A stretch of DNA of 64,000 bases from Buttiauxella brennerae ATCC 51605 (GCF_001654925.1 NZ_LXER01000001.1:21007-85006); one strand, 5' to 3'. Positions 39,971 through 50,999 are shown, counted from the stretch's first letter. The notes: generated by a model from the letters alone, not told the origin. Numbers and translations are program-made.

Positions 39971-42241
39971 ATGAGTGATTTAACTCATGATGGTGCAGAA
40001 CGCCTTGCGCTGCACGAATTCACGGAAAATGCGTATCTCAACTATTCCATGTACGTCATTATGGACCGTGCTCTGCCGTTCATTGGCGATGGTTTAAAGC
40101 CCGTACAGCGTCGTATCGTCTATGCGATGTCAGAGTTGGGATTAAGCAACAGCGCTAAATTCAAAAAATCAGCTCGTACCGTTGGTGACGTGCTGGGTAA
40201 ATACCATCCGCACGGCGACAGCGCCTGCTACGAAGCGATGGTATTGATGGCGCAGCCGTTCTCCTATCGTTATCCATTGGTTGATGGCCAGGGTAACTGG
40301 GGGGCACCGGATGATCCGAAATCCTTCGCCGCGATGCGTTATACCGAATCGCGCCTGTCGAAATATGCTGAAGTCTTGCTGGGTGAGTTAGGGCAGGGGA
40401 CGGTTGACTATGTGCCGAACTTTGACGGCACCATGCAAGAGCCGAAAATGCTGCCTGCGCGTCTGCCAAATATTCTGCTTAACGGCACTACCGGCATCGC
40501 TGTCGGCATGGCAACGGATATTCCTCCGCACAACTTGCGTGAAGTGGCGAAAGCGGCAATGACCCTGATTGACCAGCCGAAAACCACGCTTGATGAACTG
40601 CTGGATATTGTTCAGGGGCCGGATTACCCAACCGAAGCTGAAATCATCACCCCGCGTGCTGAGATCCGCAAAATCTACCAGAATGGCCGTGGTTCTGTGC
40701 GCATGCGCGCGGTGTGGAAAAAAGAAGATGGCGATGTGGTGATTACCGCATTGCCGCACCAGGTTTCTGGTGCGCGTGTGCTTGAGCAAATCGCCAGCCA
40801 GATGCGTGCTAAAAAGCTGCCAATGGTTGAAGACTTGCGCGATGAGTCGAACCACGAAAACCCGACACGTCTGGTGATTGTTCCACGCTCCAACCGTATC
40901 GACGTTGAGCAGGTGATGAACCACCTGTTTGCCACCACCGATCTTGAGAAAAGCTATCGCATTAACCTCAATATGATCGGCCTGGATAACCGTCCGTCGG
41001 TGAAAAACCTGCTGGAAATTTTGACCGAATGGCTGGTTTATCGCCGTGAAACGGTACGCCGTCGTCTTAGCTATCGTCTCGAAAAAGTGCTCAAACGCCT
41101 GCATATCCTCGAAGGTTTGCTGGTGGCGTTCCTCAATATTGACGAAGTGATTCATATCATTCGTACTGAGGATGAGCCGAAGCCGAAGTTGATGTCGCGC
41201 TTTGAATTAAGCGAAACGCAGGCTGAATCTATCCTTGAGCTGAAATTGCGTCATCTCGCGAAACTCGAAGAGGTGAAAATTCGCGGCGAGCAGAGCGAGC
41301 TGGAAAAAGAGCGTGATCAATTGCAGGGCATTCTGGCGTCTGAACGCAAAATGAATACCTTGCTGAAGAAAGAGTTGCAGGCAGATTCCGACGCTTATGG
41401 CGACGATCGCCGTTCACCGTTGCGTGAGCGCGGCGAAGCGAAAGCGATGAGCGAGCACGATATGACGCCGTCAGAGCCCGTCACCATTGTGCTGTCGCAA
41501 ATGGGGTGGGTCCGTAGCGCGAAAGGTCATGATATCGACGCGCAAGGGCTTAACTACAAAGCGGGTGATAGCTTCCTGGGTTGTGCTAAAGGCAAGAGCA
41601 ACCAGCCGGTGGCGTTTATCGACTCTACCGGGCGTAGCTACGCGCTTGACCCTATTACGCTGCCGTCTGCGCGCGGGCAGGGCGAACCCCTTACCGGTAA
41701 ACTGACACCGCCGCCGGGAGCTGTTGTTGAGCATGTCTTAATGGCGCCAGACGACCAAAAACTGCTGATGGCTTCTGATGCCGGTTATGGCTTTGTCTGT
41801 ACCTTTAACGATTTAGTGTCGCGCAACCGTGCGGGTAAAACGCTAATCTCTTTGCCGGAAAACGCGAAAGTGATGCCGCCAATTGAGATCTCAAGCGTTG
41901 ACGATTTGCTGCTGGCGATTACTGCGGCTGGTCGTATGTTGATGTTCCCGGTGGGCGATTTACCGCAGCTTTCGAAAGGCAAAGGTAATAAAATCATCTC
42001 GATTCCTTCTGCGGAAGCGGCGAAAGGTGAAGACAAAGTGGCACATCTGTTTGTCTTGCCGCCACAAAGTACCGTCACGTTGCATGTCGGCAAGCGCAAA
42101 ATTAAACTTCGCCCGGAAGAGCTACAGAAAATAACCGGAGAACGCGGTCGTCGCGGTACGCTGATGCGTGGCCTGCAACGTATTGATCGTGTTGAAGTTG
42201 ATTCTCCGCTTCGCGCCAGTGTGGGTGACAGCGAAGAGTAA
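39971..42241 (+). CDS. parC: DNA topoisomerase IV subunit A
   Basis: DNA-cleaving subunit of topoisomerase IV (756 residues; E. coli 752). The winged-helix region has [10 protein letters not shown]; Ser84 and Glu88 correspond to E. coli Ser80 and Glu84, the main quinolone-resistance positions, and both are wild type. The catalytic Tyr is in A-M-R-Y-T-E (Tyr124). The C-terminal beta-pinwheel follows residue 500. The N-terminus is about four residues longer than E. coli ParC. An ERIC element lies just upstream, and plsC follows after 80 bases that contain a small hairpin. Confidence 0.97.
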   Translation: MSDLTHDGAERLALHEFTENAYLNYSMYVIMDRALPFIGDGLKPVQRRIVYAMSELGLSNSAKFKKSARTVGDVLGKYHPHGDSACYEAMVLMAQPFSYRYPLVDGQGNWGAPDDPKSFAAMRYTESRLSKYAEVLLGELGQGTVDYVPNFDGTMQEPKMLPARLPNILLNGTTGIAVGMATDIPPHNLREVAKAAMTLIDQPKTTLDELLDIVQGPDYPTEAEIITPRAEIRKIYQNGRGSVRMRAVWKKEDGDVVITALPHQVSGARVLEQIASQMRAKKLPMVEDLRDESNHENPTRLVIVPRSNRIDVEQVMNHLFATTDLEKSYRINLNMIGLDNRPSVKNLLEILTEWLVYRRETVRRRLSYRLEKVLKRLHILEGLLVAFLNIDEVIHIIRTEDEPKPKLMSRFELSETQAESILELKLRHLAKLEEVKIRGEQSELEKERDQLQGILASERKMNTLLKKELQADSDAYGDDRRSPLRERGEAKAMSEHDMTPSEPVTIVLSQMGWVRSAKGHDIDAQGLNYKAGDSFLGCAKGKSNQPVAFIDSTGRSYALDPITLPSARGQGEPLTGKLTPPPGAVVEHVLMAPDDQKLLMASDAGYGFVCTFNDLVSRNRAGKTLISLPENAKVMPPIEISSVDDLLLAITAAGRMLMFPVGDLPQLSKGKGNKIISIPSAEAAKGEDKVAHLFVLPPQSTVTLHVGKRKIKLRPEELQKITGERGRRGTLMRGLQRIDRVEVDSPLRASVGDSEE

Positions 42242-42321
42242 TTGAAATCTGGCGGCAGCGATGCTGCCAGAAACGCTAAAGCAAGTCATACTTGTCAGCG
42301 GTTTAGGCTTTTGAGGTTGTT

Positions 42322-43077
42322 ATGCTATCCATCGTACGTTTTATTATCGTTATCATTTATTGCATCCTGGTGAGCATTTTTGGCTGTATTTATTGCCTGT
42401 TCAGCCCACGTAACCCGCGCCATGTTGCCACTTTTGGTCATCTGTTTGGGCGCATGGCGCCTGTGTTTGGTTTGAAAGTCGAAACCCGTTTACCGGAAGG
42501 TTATGAAAATCACCCGACGGCGATTTATATCTGTAACCATCAGAATAATTTCGACATGGTGACAGCGGCGAGCATTGTGCAGCCGCCGACCGTGACCGTC
42601 GGGAAAAAAAGCCTGCTGTGGATTCCCTTTTTTGGCCAAATCTACTGGTTAACCGGAAATATGCTGATTGACCGTGACAATCGCGCCAAAGCACTCAGCA
42701 CCATTTCCCAGGTGGTGGCGCAAATTCAGAAACGTAAAATTTCGGTCTGGATGTTCCCTGAAGGCACGCGTAGCCGTGGTCGTGGCCTGTTGCCGTTCAA
42801 AACCGGCGCGTTCCATGCCGCCATTGCTGCGGGCGTCCCCATTATTCCGGTGTGTGTTTCCAATACCAGCAATAAAATTAAGCTAAACCGTTGGAATAAC
42901 GGTTTGGTGATTGTCGAAATGCTGGATCCTATTGATATCAGTGATTATGGCAAAGATCAGGCGCGTAAACTCGCGACTCATTGCCGCGATATCATGAGGG
43001 AAAAAATCGCCGAATTAGATAAAGAAGTCGCGGAGCGTGAAGCCTCCGGCCGAGTTGAGAAAAAGCAGGCGAGCTGA
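42322..43077 (+). CDS. plsC: 1-acyl-sn-glycerol-3-phosphate acyltransferase
   Basis: Inner-membrane enzyme making phosphatidic acid from lysophosphatidic acid (251 residues; E. coli 245). The H-x4-D catalytic motif is N-H-Q-N-N-F-D (near residue 73) and the glycerol-phosphate-binding motif is F-P-E-G-T-R-S (near residue 146). An N-terminal membrane segment covers residues 5-25. The charged Lys/Glu tail is a few residues longer than in E. coli. It precedes ftsP. Confidence 0.97.
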   Translation: MLSIVRFIIVIIYCILVSIFGCIYCLFSPRNPRHVATFGHLFGRMAPVFGLKVETRLPEGYENHPTAIYICNHQNNFDMVTAASIVQPPTVTVGKKSLLWIPFFGQIYWLTGNMLIDRDNRAKALSTISQVVAQIQKRKISVWMFPEGTRSRGRGLLPFKTGAFHAAIAAGVPIIPVCVSNTSNKIKLNRWNNGLVIVEMLDPIDISDYGKDQARKLATHCRDIMREKIAELDKEVAEREASGRVEKKQAS

Positions 43078-43141
43078 TCGCTTTTATTTTGGCGGTACGT
43101 TTTGTACCACCCTATGATATTCAGTTTCACATGGAGTTTAT

Positions 43142-44554
43142 ATGTCACTCAGTCGGCGTCAGTTTATACAGGCATCAGGAGTCGCACTTTGTGCAGGCTC
43201 GGTGCCACTGAGGGCAAACGCGGCAGGACTGCAGCAACCTTTACCCGTTCCACCTTTACTTGAGTCCCGCCGTGGGCAGCCTTTGTTTCTAACGCTACAG
43301 CGGGCGCACTGGTCATTTACCGGCGGCGCTAAGGCGCCGGTCTGGGGTCTGAACGGACGTTATCTGGGGCCGACCATCCGTGTATGGAGCGGCGATGACG
43401 TGAAGATGATTTACAGCAATCGTCTGCAAGAAAACATTGCTATGACGATTGCCGGTTTGCAAGTTCCAGGCCCGTTAATGGGTGGCGCCGCACGTCTGAT
43501 GCAGCCCAATGTTGATTGGGCGCCTGTGCTGCCGATTCGCCAGCAGGCCGCAACATTGTGGTATCACGCCAACACGCCGAATCGTACGGCAAAACAGGTT
43601 TATGCGGGTCTGGCTGGCATGTGGCTTATCGAAGATGAAGTCAGCAAAAATCTGCCAATTCCAAACCACTATGGCGTCGATGACTTCCCGGTCATCATCC
43701 AGGATAAGCGTCTGGATAACTTTGGCGCACCTGAATATGAAGAGCCGGGCAGCGGTGGTTTTGTCGGTGATACGCTACTGGTCAATGGTGTGCAGGGACC
43801 GTATGTCGAGGTTTCGCGTGGCTGGGTGCGTTTGCGTCTGCTTAATGCCTCCAACTCGCGCCGCTATTTGCTGCAAATGAGCGATGGCCGTGCGATGCAC
43901 GTTATTTCCAGCGACCAGGGTTTTCTCACCGCTCCTGTTTCAGTGAAACAGCTTTCGCTGGCACCGGGTGAACGCCGTGAGATTCTGGTCGATATGAGTG
44001 ACGGGAAAGAGGTGTCGATAACCTGCGGTGAAGCTGCGGGTATCATGGACCGTATTCGTGGCTTCTTTGAACCGTCGAGTATTCTTATCTCCACGTTGGT
44101 TCTGACGTTGCGCGCAACCGGTCTGCTGCCATTAGTGACCGATACATTGCCAATGCGCTTGCTGCCGGATGAAATTATTAACGGCAACCCAGCCCGTAGC
44201 CGTGAAATTACCCTCAGCGAAGATCCTGGCATTAATGGTCAGCTCTGGGACATGAAGCGCATTGATATTCAGACTCAGCAAGGTACCTGGGAGCGCTGGA
44301 CCGTGCGTTCCGATATGCCGCAATCCTTCCATATTGAAGGTGTCAGTTTCCTGATTAAAAACGTCAATGGTGCAGCGCCATTTGGCGAAGACCGCGGCTG
44401 GAAAGACACGGTTTGGGTCGATGGGCAGGTTGAGTTATTGGTCTATTTTGGCCAGCCTTCTTGGGAACATTTCCCATTCCTCTATACAAGTCAGACGCTT
44501 GAAATGGCCGACCGTGGTTCTATTGGGCAATTGTTAGTACAACCTGCGCCGTAA
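43142..44554 (+). CDS. ftsP: Cell division protein FtsP (SufI), Tat substrate
   Basis: Periplasmic multicopper-oxidase-fold protein that stabilises the divisome under stress; 470 residues, as in E. coli. It has a twin-arginine signal (S-R-R-Q-F-I-Q near residues 4-10) ending about residue 27. Copper ligands of true oxidases are largely absent, consistent with a structural role. It ends directly before a G+C-rich palindrome (44559-44638). Confidence 0.96.
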   Translation: MSLSRRQFIQASGVALCAGSVPLRANAAGLQQPLPVPPLLESRRGQPLFLTLQRAHWSFTGGAKAPVWGLNGRYLGPTIRVWSGDDVKMIYSNRLQENIAMTIAGLQVPGPLMGGAARLMQPNVDWAPVLPIRQQAATLWYHANTPNRTAKQVYAGLAGMWLIEDEVSKNLPIPNHYGVDDFPVIIQDKRLDNFGAPEYEEPGSGGFVGDTLLVNGVQGPYVEVSRGWVRLRLLNASNSRRYLLQMSDGRAMHVISSDQGFLTAPVSVKQLSLAPGERREILVDMSDGKEVSITCGEAAGIMDRIRGFFEPSSILISTLVLTLRATGLLPLVTDTLPMRLLPDEIINGNPARSREITLSEDPGINGQLWDMKRIDIQTQQGTWERWTVRSDMPQSFHIEGVSFLIKNVNGAAPFGEDRGWKDTVWVDGQVELLVYFGQPSWEHFPFLYTSQTLEMADRGSIGQLLVQPAP

Positions 44555-44558
44555 ACCA

Positions 44559-44638
44559 CCCTCACCCTGGCCCTCTCCCTCAGGGAGAGGGGATATTCGG
44601 TGTTCCCCCTCTCCTGAGGGAGAGGGTTGGGGTGAGGG
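44559..44638. repeat. G+C-rich intergenic palindrome, copy 1
   Basis: An 80-base near-perfect palindrome whose outer arms read C-C-C-T-C-A-C-C-C-T and G-G-G-G-T-G-A-G-G-G and whose inner arms read C-T-C-T-C-C-C-T-C-A-G-G-G-A-G-A-G and its complement. The same element recurs at 47031-47108. It begins 5 bases after the ftsP stop and can fold into a long stem that would protect or end the ftsP message. Confidence 0.85.
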
Positions 44639-44750
44639 CAAGAAAACATTGATCGCCCGCATTAATCCTTCATTAATTACCCAATAAAAGCGTATAATCG
44701 CCGGCTTTGGTTATTTTTAAATCATTTTTTATTCATTTTTCGGAAGCATT

Positions 44751-47024
44751 ATGAGCTCTATTAGCTTGATCCAGCCCGATCGCGAACTCTTTTCGTGGCC
44801 ACAATACTGGGCAGCCTGTTTCGGCCCGGCACCATTTTTACCCATGTCACGCAAGGAAATGGACGAGTTAGGTTGGGATAGCTGTGACATCATTCTGGTT
44901 ACCGGAGATGCCTACGTCGACCATCCAAGTTTTGGTATGGCTATCTGTGGCCGTATGCTGGAAGCCCAGGGCTTCCGCGTGGGTATCATTGCCCAACCAG
45001 ACTGGAACACTAAAGAAGACTTCATGCGCCTTGGCAAACCGAATCTGTTCTTCGGTGTAACCGCAGGCAACATGGACTCGATGATCAACCGCTATACTGC
45101 GGACCGTAAACTGCGCCACGACGATGCGTATACGCCAGATAACGTGGCGGGCAAACGCCCGGACCGTGCATCACTTGCCTATACCCAACGCTGTAAAGAG
45201 GCCTGGCGCGATGTGCCCGTTATCCTTGGCGGCATTGAAGCGAGCCTGCGCCGTACCGCACATTACGATTACTGGTCTGACACCGTTCGTCGCTCCATTC
45301 TGGTGGATGCTAAAGCCGACATGCTGATTTTCGGCAACGGCGAGCGCCCGCTGGTAGAAGTGGCTCACCGCCTGGCAATGGGCGAGAAAATCGACGAAAT
45401 CTGCGATGTGCGCAACACCGCAATGATGCGTAAAGAAGCAATGCCAGGCTGGTCTGGCGTGGATTCTACGCGTCTGGATATGCCTGGTCGTATCGACCCG
45501 ATCCCACACCCATACGGTGAAGATTTGCCGTGTGCGGAAACCGGTAAACCGGATAAGCCTATTAACGAAGCTCAGGCTATCGTGGTGAAACCTGCACCGA
45601 TGAAGCCGTGGGAAAAAACCTACGTGTTGCTGCCGTCCTTTGAAAAAGTCAAAAACGACAAAGTGCTGTATGCGCATGCTTCACGTATTTTGCACCATGA
45701 AACCAACCCTGGTTGTGCTCGTGCGTTAATGCAAAAACACGGTGACCGTTACATCTGGATTAACCCGCCAGCCATCCCGCTTTCCACCGAAGAGATGGAC
45801 AGCGTATTCGCACTGCCTTATAAGCGCGTTCCACATCCTGCCTATGGCAAGGCGCGTATCCCTGCTTATGAGATGATCCGTTTCTCGGTGAACATCATGC
45901 GTGGTTGCTTCGGTGGCTGTTCATTCTGTTCTATTACCGAACACGAAGGGCGCATCATTCAGAGCCGTTCCGAAGATTCGATCATCAGCGAAATTGAAGC
46001 GATGCGCGATACCGTTCCAGGCTTTACCGGCGTGGTTTCGGATCTCGGTGGCCCAACCGCTAACATGTATATGCTGCGCTGTAAGTCACCGCGTGCGGAA
46101 CAAACTTGCCGCCGCTTGTCTTGCGTGTACCCGGACATCTGCCCGCACATGGACACCAACCATGAGCCGACGATCAACCTGTATCGCCGCGCCCGTGAGA
46201 TTAAAGGTGTTAAGAAGATCCTGATCGCATCCGGTGTTCGTTACGATATTGCCGTTGAAGATCCGCGTTATATCAAAGAGCTGGCGACTCACCACGTGGG
46301 TGGTTATCTGAAGATTGCTCCTGAACATACCGAAGAAGGGCCGCTGTCTAAGATGATGAAGCCGGGTATGGGCAGTTATCAGCGCTTTAAAGAGCTGTTT
46401 GATACCTATTCAAAACAGGCTGGTAAAGAGCAGTATCTGATTCCGTACTTTATCTCAGCACACCCTGGTACGCGTGATGAAGACATGGTGAATCTGGCGC
46501 TGTGGCTGAAGAAGAACCGTTTCCGTTTGGATCAGGTGCAGAACTTCTATCCGTCACCGCTGGCGAACTCGACCACCATGTATTACACCGGCAAGAACCC
46601 GCTGGGTAAGATTGGTTACAAGAGTGAAGATGTGGTTGTGCCAAAAGGCGATCGTCAGCGTCGCTTGCACAAAGCTCTGCTGCGTTATCATGATCCTGCC
46701 AACTGGCCGCTGATTCGTGAAGCGCTGGAAGCGATGGGTAAAAAGCACCTGATTGGTGGCCGCCGTGAGTGTCTGGTACCTTCGCCAACGATTGAAGAGA
46801 TGCGTGAAGCGCGTCGCTACAACCGTGGTGCTCGCCCGGCATTGACGAAACATACTCCAATGACGCATCAACGTCGTGCGCCTGCGGCTGCTGGCGCTAA
46901 ACCTGCTACTGGCGCAAAGCCGACTGCAGGGGCAAAACCTAACGCGGGTGTGAAAGCTGGTGTAGGTGCAAAGCCAGCAGCTAAAGCGACAGCTAAGCCT
47001 GCAGGCAGGAAGCGTCCGGCGTAG
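44751..47024 (+). CDS. ygiQ: YgiQ family radical SAM protein
   Basis: Radical S-adenosylmethionine protein of 757 residues (E. coli 739). An N-terminal B12-binding-like/UPF0313 region precedes the [4Fe-4S] motif C-F-G-G-C-S-F-C (C-x3-C-x2-C, near residues 385-392), then the TIM-barrel core and a DUF3362-type C-terminal part. The reaction is unknown. The last 45 residues are a low-complexity Ala/Lys/Pro/Gly tail with repeated G-A-K-P units, which could bind nucleic acid. The gene is isolated between two copies of the same palindrome. Confidence 0.95.
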   Translation: MSSISLIQPDRELFSWPQYWAACFGPAPFLPMSRKEMDELGWDSCDIILVTGDAYVDHPSFGMAICGRMLEAQGFRVGIIAQPDWNTKEDFMRLGKPNLFFGVTAGNMDSMINRYTADRKLRHDDAYTPDNVAGKRPDRASLAYTQRCKEAWRDVPVILGGIEASLRRTAHYDYWSDTVRRSILVDAKADMLIFGNGERPLVEVAHRLAMGEKIDEICDVRNTAMMRKEAMPGWSGVDSTRLDMPGRIDPIPHPYGEDLPCAETGKPDKPINEAQAIVVKPAPMKPWEKTYVLLPSFEKVKNDKVLYAHASRILHHETNPGCARALMQKHGDRYIWINPPAIPLSTEEMDSVFALPYKRVPHPAYGKARIPAYEMIRFSVNIMRGCFGGCSFCSITEHEGRIIQSRSEDSIISEIEAMRDTVPGFTGVVSDLGGPTANMYMLRCKSPRAEQTCRRLSCVYPDICPHMDTNHEPTINLYRRAREIKGVKKILIASGVRYDIAVEDPRYIKELATHHVGGYLKIAPEHTEEGPLSKMMKPGMGSYQRFKELFDTYSKQAGKEQYLIPYFISAHPGTRDEDMVNLALWLKKNRFRLDQVQNFYPSPLANSTTMYYTGKNPLGKIGYKSEDVVVPKGDRQRRLHKALLRYHDPANWPLIREALEAMGKKHLIGGRRECLVPSPTIEEMREARRYNRGARPALTKHTPMTHQRRAPAAAGAKPATGAKPTAGAKPNAGVKAGVGAKPAAKATAKPAGRKRPA

Positions 47025-47030
47025 TTAATG

Positions 47031-47108
47031 CCCTCACCCTAACCCTCTCCCCCAGGAGAGGGGACTGTTTGGTTTTCCTCTCCCTGGGGGAGAGGGCCGG
47101 GGTGAGGG
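47031..47108. repeat. G+C-rich intergenic palindrome, copy 2
   Basis: A 78-base palindrome with the same outer arms (C-C-C-T-C-A-C-C-C-T and G-G-G-G-T-G-A-G-G-G) and similar inner arms as 44559-44638. It lies between the convergent ygiQ and dkgA genes, where its stem could act as a two-way terminator. Confidence 0.85.
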
Positions 47109-47119
47109 GGCTTTAAACC

Positions 47120-47947
47120 TTAACTCCCAAACACATCAGGGTCTGGCCCCAGACGCTTACCGCTATCGAGCTTCGCAATCTCACTTAACTCGTCTTTATC
47201 AAGACGGAAATCAAACACGTCAAAATTCTCCGCAATGCGCGATGGCGTCACCGATTTCGGGATAACCACCAGCCCGCTATCGAGATGCCAGCGAATCACC
47301 ACTTGTGCTGGAGTTTTGCCGTATTTATCGGCCAGGTCGCGGATGATTTTCTTATCGAACACACCTTCACCACCCTGAGCCAGCGGGCTCCAGGATTCGG
47401 TCTGAATTTTGTGTGTCGCATTCCAGGCATGAAGCTGGCGTTGTTGCAGTAATGGATGGAGTTCAATTTGGTTGATAACCGGAGAGACACCCGTTTCATC
47501 AATCAAACGCTGGAGATGATTGAGTTGGAAATTACACACGCCAATGCTTTTGACCAGCCCCTGTTTTTGCAGCTCAATCATGCCTTTCCAGGCTTCGACA
47601 TAATGATCTTTGCTCGGCACCGGCCAGTGCATTAAATACAAATCGACGTAATCCAGCTGAAGTTTTTCAAGGCTGTCTTCTAACGCCTGACGCGGCCTTT
47701 GTTGATCGTCATTCCACAGTTTGGTGGTAATAAACAGTTCGTCGCGCGTAATTCCAGCCTGTTTTAGCGCATTGCCCACGCCGTCTTCGTTCTTGTACGC
47801 TGCGGCGGTATCAATGGAGCGATAGCCGACTTCCAGCGCTTTATCAATTGCAATCAGGACCTGGTCGTTACTGGCTTGCCAGACGCCTAGCCCCAATTGC
47901 GGCATTACATTCCCGTCCTGGAGCTTGATTATGGTTGGTTTTGCCAT
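47120..47947 (-). CDS. dkgA: 2,5-diketo-D-gluconic acid reductase A / methylglyoxal reductase
   Basis: NADPH-dependent aldo-keto reductase of 275 residues, as in E. coli, reducing 2,5-diketogluconate, methylglyoxal and beta-keto esters. The catalytic tetrad Asp-Tyr-Lys-His is visible: D-T-A-A-A-Y near residues 46-51, T-K-L-W, and L-M-H-W. The start ATG at 47947 follows AAGGAGG; an upstream GTG is rejected. It lies downstream of yqhD in the YqhC-controlled unit. Confidence 0.96.
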   Translation of the reverse strand: MAKPTIIKLQDGNVMPQLGLGVWQASNDQVLIAIDKALEVGYRSIDTAAAYKNEDGVGNALKQAGITRDELFITTKLWNDDQQRPRQALEDSLEKLQLDYVDLYLMHWPVPSKDHYVEAWKGMIELQKQGLVKSIGVCNFQLNHLQRLIDETGVSPVINQIELHPLLQQRQLHAWNATHKIQTESWSPLAQGGEGVFDKKIIRDLADKYGKTPAQVVIRWHLDSGLVVIPKSVTPSRIAENFDVFDFRLDKDELSEIAKLDSGKRLGPDPDVFGS

Positions 47948-47971
47948 CGATTCCTCCTTATTCACAATACA

Positions 47972-47990
47972 ACCGGGGCGGCGCCCCGGT
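47972..47990 (-). other. G+C hairpin between yqhD and dkgA
   Basis: A perfect 8-bp G+C stem (47972-47979 with 47983-47990) has a 3-base loop. There is no clear U run on either side, so it is more likely an mRNA processing or partial termination site within the yqhD-dkgA unit. Confidence 0.45.
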
Positions 47991-48051
47991 GTAACAATTG
48001 CATTTAAGTCTGGACCAAATACTCAGAAACGTGAAAAAAAAGCTAAATTAC

Positions 48052-49215
48052 TTAGCGTGCTGCCTCGTAAATGCGACGGCTTACGTCCAGAGTAATGTCC
48101 TGGCGCTCACCCAATTTCGTCATGCCTTTTTCTTCCAGTTTGACCAGCAGAGCCGGGATAGTACTGCCATCCAGACCGTAGGCTGACAGGCGAGTTGGGG
48201 CACCCATTTGCTCGAAGAAATTGCGCGTTGCTTCGATGGCGGCATCAATACGCTCTTCTTCAGAACCTTCAGTGATATTCCATACGCGATCAGCGTATTG
48301 CAGCAGTTTGCCGCGCTTCTCGTTACGTTTTTCATTCAACAAAGAAGGCAGAACGACTGCCAGAGTCTGCGCATGGTCCAGGCCGTGCATCGCGGTCAGT
48401 TCGTGACCCAGCATATGAGTTGCCCAGTCCTGCGGCACACCTGCACCGATCAGGCCGTTTAACGCCATAGTTGCCGCCCACATAACGTTGGCACGCACGT
48501 CATAGTTTTCTGGCTCTTTCAGCGCAATCGGGCCGTCTTCAACCAGCGTTAACAAAATGCCTTCAGCAAAACGGTCCTGCACTTTCGCGTTCACCGGGTA
48601 AGTGATGTACTGCTCAACGGTGTGAACAAAGGCATCCACTACGCCGTTTGCGACCTGGCGCGGTGGCAAGGTGTAGGTGTAAACCGGGTCAAGTACCGCG
48701 AAGACAGGCTGTACGTGTTCGGACATAAACGCCTGTTTGTCGCCTGTTGCACGGCGGGAAACTACAGCACCTTTGTTAGATTCAGAACCGGTCGCAGGCA
48801 GAGTCAGAACAGAACCCATTGGGATGGCGCTCTTAACGTCGTTGCCGTGCGTCAGCAGAATATTCCATGGGTCGATATCAGCCGGGTAGTTGGCTGCTGC
48901 TGCGATGAATTTAGTGCCATCCAGCACAGAACCGCCGCCGACGGCTAACAGGAAAGTGACTTTCTGCTGGCGAACGATTTCGACTGCTTTCATCAGCGTT
49001 TCGTAAGTTGGGTTAGGCTCAATGCCGCCGAACTCCAGTACATCCAGCCCGTTAAGCTCGGCATAAACCTGGTCCAGTACGCCATTTTTCTTTACGCTGC
49101 CGCCGCCGTAGGTAATCAGAACACGAGCATCAGCTGGAATTTGTGCACGCAGTTCGGAAATAGCGCCTTTACCAAACAGGATGCGAGTCGGGGTATGTAG
49201 GTTAAAGTTGTTCAT
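48052..49215 (-). CDS. yqhD: NADPH-dependent aldehyde reductase YqhD
   Basis: Iron-type alcohol dehydrogenase fold enzyme (387 residues, as in E. coli) that reduces short-chain and lipid-derived aldehydes with NADPH. The cofactor loop G-G-G-S-V near residues 37-41 and 93-97, and the metal-binding H-x3-H (G-H-E-L-T-A-M-H-G-L-D-H near residues 264-275) are present. It is divergent from its activator gene yqhC. Confidence 0.97.
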   Translation of the reverse strand: MNNFNLHTPTRILFGKGAISELRAQIPADARVLITYGGGSVKKNGVLDQVYAELNGLDVLEFGGIEPNPTYETLMKAVEIVRQQKVTFLLAVGGGSVLDGTKFIAAAANYPADIDPWNILLTHGNDVKSAIPMGSVLTLPATGSESNKGAVVSRRATGDKQAFMSEHVQPVFAVLDPVYTYTLPPRQVANGVVDAFVHTVEQYITYPVNAKVQDRFAEGILLTLVEDGPIALKEPENYDVRANVMWAATMALNGLIGAGVPQDWATHMLGHELTAMHGLDHAQTLAVVLPSLLNEKRNEKRGKLLQYADRVWNITEGSEEERIDAAIEATRNFFEQMGAPTRLSAYGLDGSTIPALLVKLEEKGMTKLGERQDITLDVSRRIYEAAR

Positions 49216-49405
49216 TATTGGTTCCCTTAGCTTGGGTAAACAGAGATTGCTTATCGCATTTGATGGTATGCATTGTCGGCTTCAGGGGGGAATCTCTCAA
49301 TGCTTATTCCTGCCTTTGTCTTGCCTATTTCTCCATGCTGCTGGAGAAATATAAAAATTAGTCGCACACTGACACCGTCAGAAATACCATGCGGAGCGCA
49401 GGAAA

Positions 49406-50296
49406 ATGAAGCGGAAAGCGATTTGTCAGCAGTTAACCAATAAGATTAATTATTTGATACAAAAAGAAAATAGTGGTCTGAGTTCACTTCCCAATGTGAG
49501 CTTGCTGTATGGCACTAAACCTTATGCTCGCACGCCAGTAATGTACGAACCGGGAATCATTATTCTCTTTTCGGGTCATAAAACGGGTTATCTGAACGAT
49601 CGTGTTTTCCGCTACGACGCCAATGAATACCTGCTGCTCACCGTACCGCTTCCCTTTGAATGCGAAACCTTTGCCACACCAGAGGTGCCGCTGGCTGGCT
49701 TGCGCATTAACATCGATATTTTGCAGCTTCAGGACTTGCTGATGGATATCGGTGAAGACGATTTATCGCACCCGCAAACCTGCTCTACGGGGATTAATTC
49801 AGCCGAGCTTTCCGAGGAAATTCTTTGTGCTGCCGAGCGTTTGCTCGACGTGCTGGAGCACCCGCTCGATGCCCGTATTTTGGGCAAGCAGATTATTCGC
49901 GAGATCCTCTATCACATGCTGGTGGGGTCGTGCGGAGCAGCACTGTTGGCGCTGGTGAGTCGGCAGACACATTTCAGCCTGATAAGCCGTGTGCTCCGGC
50001 GTATCGAAACGCAATACACTGAAAACCTCTCAGTGGACCAACTGGCCGCAGAAGCAAATATGAGTGTTTCGGCGTTTCACCATAACTTTAAGTCGGTCAC
50101 CAGCACCTCACCGCTGCAATATCTCAAGAGCTACCGGCTGCACAAAGCGCGCATGTTGATTCTGCATGATGGGATGAAAGCCAGTACCGCTGCCATTCGT
50201 GTTGGCTATGAAAGCGCGTCGCAGTTTAGCCGCGAGTTTAAACGCTATTTTGGGGTGACGCCGGGCGAAGATGCGGCGCGGATGCGTGTGATTTAA
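49406..50296 (+). CDS. yqhC: AraC-family activator YqhC
   Basis: Transcription activator of yqhD and dkgA in response to aldehydes (296 residues). The N-terminal cupin-like AraC_N domain (about 20-170) precedes two C-terminal helix-turn-helix units (about 195-290; [13 protein letters not shown] and the final [16 protein letters not shown]). The divergent arrangement with yqhD matches E. coli. The start has GGAG about 9 bases upstream. Confidence 0.93.
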   Translation: MKRKAICQQLTNKINYLIQKENSGLSSLPNVSLLYGTKPYARTPVMYEPGIIILFSGHKTGYLNDRVFRYDANEYLLLTVPLPFECETFATPEVPLAGLRINIDILQLQDLLMDIGEDDLSHPQTCSTGINSAELSEEILCAAERLLDVLEHPLDARILGKQIIREILYHMLVGSCGAALLALVSRQTHFSLISRVLRRIETQYTENLSVDQLAAEANMSVSAFHHNFKSVTSTSPLQYLKSYRLHKARMLILHDGMKASTAAIRVGYESASQFSREFKRYFGVTPGEDAARMRVI

Positions 50297-50339
50297 CGAG
50301 AAAGGGCGGGGGGATAATTTAGCATTCCCCCCAGAAACG

Positions 50340-50999
50340 TTAAGCGGGGTTAAATTTTTTCCGGATGACCACAAACAGCGTCCCTACCAGGCCTGCAACC
50401 AGCAGCACCATTGGCAAGATCATCAGGCAAGTCATCACCTGGTCTTCATGACGTTTTACAAACGGGATCATGCTCAGGGCATAGCCCAGGCTTGTCACGC
50501 TGCCGACCCACAACAGCCCGCTTAACCAGTTAAACACCTGGAAACGGCGGTTACTGAGGCCTGAAATCCCGGCCATGGTTGGCAGTAATGTGCGAACAAA
50601 TGCTAAAAAACGCCCGGCCAGCAGAGCGAATAAACCGTGGCGGTCAAACATCACCGTCGCGCGCTGGTGGTACTGAGGCGGCAGTTGTTGCAGCCAGCTT
50701 TTCACTATTTTTGTGTTGCCAAGCCAGCGACCTTGCGCGTAACTCAGCCAGCAACCGAGGCTTGCCGCCGCAGTTAAGATAATGATTGTCGGTATAAATC
50801 CCATGACCCCTTTTGCCACTAACGCGCCTGCGAGTAGGAGCAAACTATCGCCTGGTAAAAACGAGGCGGGCAATAATCCATTTTCAAGAAACAGCGTCGC
50901 AAACATGACGCAATAAACCACTCCAACAACATGAGGGTCCGCGAGTGCAGCAAAGTCATGTTGCCAAAGCGCCTGAACGATATTATGTATAACAGCCAT
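50340..50999 (-). CDS. yghB: DedA-family inner-membrane protein YghB
   Basis: DedA/VTT-fold membrane protein of 219 residues, same length as in E. coli. The family is linked to flipping of polyprenyl-phosphate or phospholipid and to proton-motive force and division. E. coli YghB is functionally redundant with YqjA. Conserved features are [13 protein letters not shown] near residues 39-51 and the G-R-F-L-A-F-V-R segment with functional Arg residues. It is convergent with yqhC; a weak G/C hairpin lies at 50308-50332. Confidence 0.95.
   Translation of the reverse strand: MAVIHNIVQALWQHDFAALADPHVVGVVYCVMFATLFLENGLLPASFLPGDSLLLLAGALVAKGVMGFIPTIIILTAAASLGCWLSYAQGRWLGNTKIVKSWLQQLPPQYHQRATVMFDRHGLFALLAGRFLAFVRTLLPTMAGISGLSNRRFQVFNWLSGLLWVGSVTSLGYALSMIPFVKRHEDQVMTCLMILPMVLLVAGLVGTLFVVIRKKFNPA

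Noticed and set aside
39777..39971. 64-codon frame ending at the parC start
   Set aside because: It lies almost wholly in the ERIC element, has no ribosome site and would be a by-product of the repeat.
40208..40240. Quinolone-resistance changes in ParC/ParE
   Set aside because: Ser and Glu at the key ParC positions are wild type and the ParE QRDR segment looks unchanged from E. coli.
40388..41155. 255-codon minus-strand frame inside parC
   Set aside because: Antisense shadow of parC; composition rich in His/Arg/Phe as expected of antisense frames.
50308..50332. G/C hairpin between convergent yqhC and yghB as a strong terminator
   Set aside because: Only six G-C pairs with a 13-base loop and no U run; too weak to call as a feature.
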